A stretch of DNA of 7,247 bases from Eudoraea sp. GTDB lineage: Bacteria > Bacteroidota > Bacteroidia > Flavobacteriales > Flavobacteriaceae. The translations under genes were made by a program, and so were the position numbers. The stretch's first letter is position 1. Each line of letters starts with the position of its first letter. The stretch covers positions 1 through 7,247 of the forward strand of contig JABDPH010000509.1 in NCBI GenBank assembly GCA_013042925.1, given 5' to 3'. Shown here in pieces: positions 5,857 through 7,247 of the stretch. Under the pieces are notes generated by a model. That model made no database searches. It was not told the DNA's origin and was given only the letters and a program-made list of their open reading frames with translations.

Positions 5857-6584
5857 TGGAAAATAACAATGTCATAGAAGTTAAAGAATTAACCAAGATG
5901 TTTGGTGATTTCACCGCGGTGAGCGCCATTACTTTTGAGGTGAAACAAGGTGAGATATTTGGTTTTCTGGGGGCCAATGGTGCGGGTAAAACCACAGCTA
6001 TGAAAATGTTGATAGGTATTTCCAAGCCTACTGCCGGAGATGCCAAGGTAGCTGGTTTTGATGTGGTATCCGAAGCAGAAAACATCAAGAAAAATATTGG
6101 TTATATGAGCCAGAAGTTTGCCCTTTATGATGATTTGACGGTAAAAGAAAATATAACTTTTTTTGGCGGTATATATGGTCTTACCAGAGCAAAAATTAAG
6201 GAAAAGACAAGAGAATTAACCGAAGAATTGGGGTTGAAAGACCTTACTGATAAACTGGTGGGTTCTTTACCCCTTGGTTGGAAGCAAAAAATAGCCTTTT
6301 CGGTATCGCTCTTACACGAGCCAAAAATTGTTTTTTTAGATGAACCAACGGGCGGTGTAGATCCTATAACCCGGAGACAATTTTGGGAAATGATCTATAA
6401 ATCAGCAAATAAGGGTACTACCATTTTTGTGACGACACACTATATGGATGAAGCTGAATATTGCGATAGGGTTTCAATTATGGTTAACGGTAAAATAGAA
6501 GCACTGGACTCTCCTACGAAACTAAAAGAGCAATATGGAGCCGAAACTATGAATGATGTGTTTTTAAAACTAGCAAGAGGATAA
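5853..6584 (+). CDS. ABC transporter ATPase 2, equivalent to C-terminal half of YbhF
   Basis: A 243-aa single-domain ABC ATPase. Motifs: Walker A GANGAGKTT (40-48), Q-loop GYMSQKF with Q87, Walker B IVFLDEP (159-165) with catalytic E164, D-loop GVDP, and switch His H196 in VTTHYMDEAEYCDR. The signature is strongly altered: LPLGW (139-143) stands where LSGGQ is expected. The same kind of change (LPLGF) is found in the second half of E. coli YbhF as I recall it, and other stretches also agree (MSQKF, LTVKEN, HEPKIVFLDEPTGGVDP). It lacks the long C-terminal domain of ATPase 1. Two starts are possible: the ATG at 5853 (four-base overlap) or the ATG at 5856 (one-base overlap), differing by one Met. 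It should pair with ATPase 1 and energise the permease that follows. Confidence 0.92.
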   Translation: MMENNNVIEVKELTKMFGDFTAVSAITFEVKQGEIFGFLGANGAGKTTAMKMLIGISKPTAGDAKVAGFDVVSEAENIKKNIGYMSQKFALYDDLTVKENITFFGGIYGLTRAKIKEKTRELTEELGLKDLTDKLVGSLPLGWKQKIAFSVSLLHEPKIVFLDEPTGGVDPITRRQFWEMIYKSANKGTTIFVTTHYMDEAEYCDRVSIMVNGKIEALDSPTKLKEQYGAETMNDVFLKLARG

Positions 6585-6597
6585 GACAGGATGTGAT

Positions 6598-7247
6598 ATG
6601 AAACAGTTCAGAGGATTTGTCATTAAGGAGTTTTATCACATTTTCAGGGATAAACGATCGCTGTTTATCTTATTTGGAATGCCAATTGCCCAAATCTTAC
6701 TATTTGGTTTTGCTATTACCAACGAAATAAACAATGTAGACATTGCTGTCCTGGACCATTCAAAAGATGCAACAACTGAGGAAATGATTAACAGCATTGC
6801 AGCGTCAGAATACTTCAGTATTGATCAGTTCATTGAGCGGGAAGCCGATATAGAAACCGTTTTTAAACAGGGAAAGGTTAAGGCCGTTCTAAATATCGAA
6901 AAAGATTTCAGTCAGAAGTTAATCAAAGAAGGTAAGGCATATGTACAGATAATCACGGATGCCACAGATCCTAATACGGCAAATACTATTTTTAATTATG
7001 TGACTTCAATTCTTCAAAAATTCCAAAGTAGTAAAAACAAATCAGCGGAATTTCCCTATCAAATAGTCCCACAAACACGTATGGTTTATAACCCGGAATT
7101 AAAAAGCGTTTTTATGTTTGTGCCCGGCGTTATGACTATTATTTTAATGCTGGTTTCGGCAATGATGACCTCAATTTCCATCACCAGGGAAAAGGAATTA
7201 GGCACCATGGAAATATTATTGGTTTCACCTTTAAAGCCCTTCCAGGT
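6598..7247 (+). CDS. ABC-2 type permease, YbhS-like (partial, C-terminus outside window)
   Basis: The N-terminal 216 codons of an inner-membrane permease of the ABC-2 family; the frame stays open to the window end. Start: MKQFRGFVIKEFYHIFRDKR, a cytosolic coupling segment typical of the family, then a first membrane helix (about residues 21-40). A large periplasmic domain (about 42-168) contains IITDATDPNTANTIF (118-132), which matches the ITDGSEPNTANF stretch of E. coli YbhS. A second helix lies at about 171-193, followed by the conserved ITREKELGTMEILLVSPLK (195-213), comparable to AREWERGTMEALL in YbhS. The full family length is about 370 aa, so roughly 40% is missing. The ATG at 6598 is chosen because an earlier ATG at 6591 is directly followed by TGA. 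An AGGA at 6588-6591 is a possible ribosome site. Unlike the upstream genes, it is separated from its neighbour (13 bases). A YbhR-like second permease is expected downstream. Confidence 0.9.
   Translation, partial: MKQFRGFVIKEFYHIFRDKRSLFILFGMPIAQILLFGFAITNEINNVDIAVLDHSKDATTEEMINSIAASEYFSIDQFIEREADIETVFKQGKVKAVLNIEKDFSQKLIKEGKAYVQIITDATDPNTANTIFNYVTSILQKFQSSKNKSAEFPYQIVPQTRMVYNPELKSVFMFVPGVMTIILMLVSAMMTSISITREKELGTMEILLVSPLKPFQ

Overview
The window looks like a piece of a Bacteroidota chromosome, probably a flavobacterium. The reasons are low GC, an exact Bacteroidota-type -7 promoter element (TAnnTTTG form) before the tetR gene, starts mostly without a clear Shine-Dalgarno, and protein sequences typical of that group. 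This placement is inferred from sequence style, not from a database match.

Left part (1-1001): the N-terminal 202 codons of an EamA/DMT-family membrane transporter (YedA-like), read leftwards and cut by the window edge. It is followed by a 394-base region without a convincing gene. That region holds several small repeats, including two 17-base copies (14/17 identical) that could be the remnant of an insertion-sequence end. Next, on the minus strand (1002-2042), is a complete 346-aa metallo-beta-lactamase-fold hydrolase of the NAPE-PLD/RomA/UlaG-like type with all its expected metal ligands.

Right part (2043-7247): a divergently transcribed, tightly packed operon of six genes on the plus strand. 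In order they are a TetR-family repressor, a TolC-like outer-membrane channel, a HlyD/YbhG-like periplasmic adaptor (here a predicted lipoprotein), two ABC ATPases, and an ABC-2 permease cut by the window end. A perfect 16-base palindrome abuts the -7 promoter element before tetR and should cover the transcription start, so autoregulation by the TetR protein is the natural reading.

The order and the protein signatures match the E. coli cecR(ybiH)-ybhG-ybhF-ybhS-ybhR export locus, with two differences. A dedicated TolC gene is built in, and the double ATPase YbhF is split into two overlapping genes corresponding to its two halves. The two ATPases are unequal. The first has lost the Q-loop Gln and the switch His, and the second has lost the LSGGQ signature. 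All these losses fall in the same composite ATP site of the predicted heterodimer, leaving one canonical site and one degenerate site. A second permease (YbhR-like) is expected just past the window end. Together the genes encode a tripartite envelope-spanning exporter for an unknown, probably toxic, substrate. I see no sign of a wholly new class of system here; the notable points are the split, asymmetric ATPase pair and the operator architecture.
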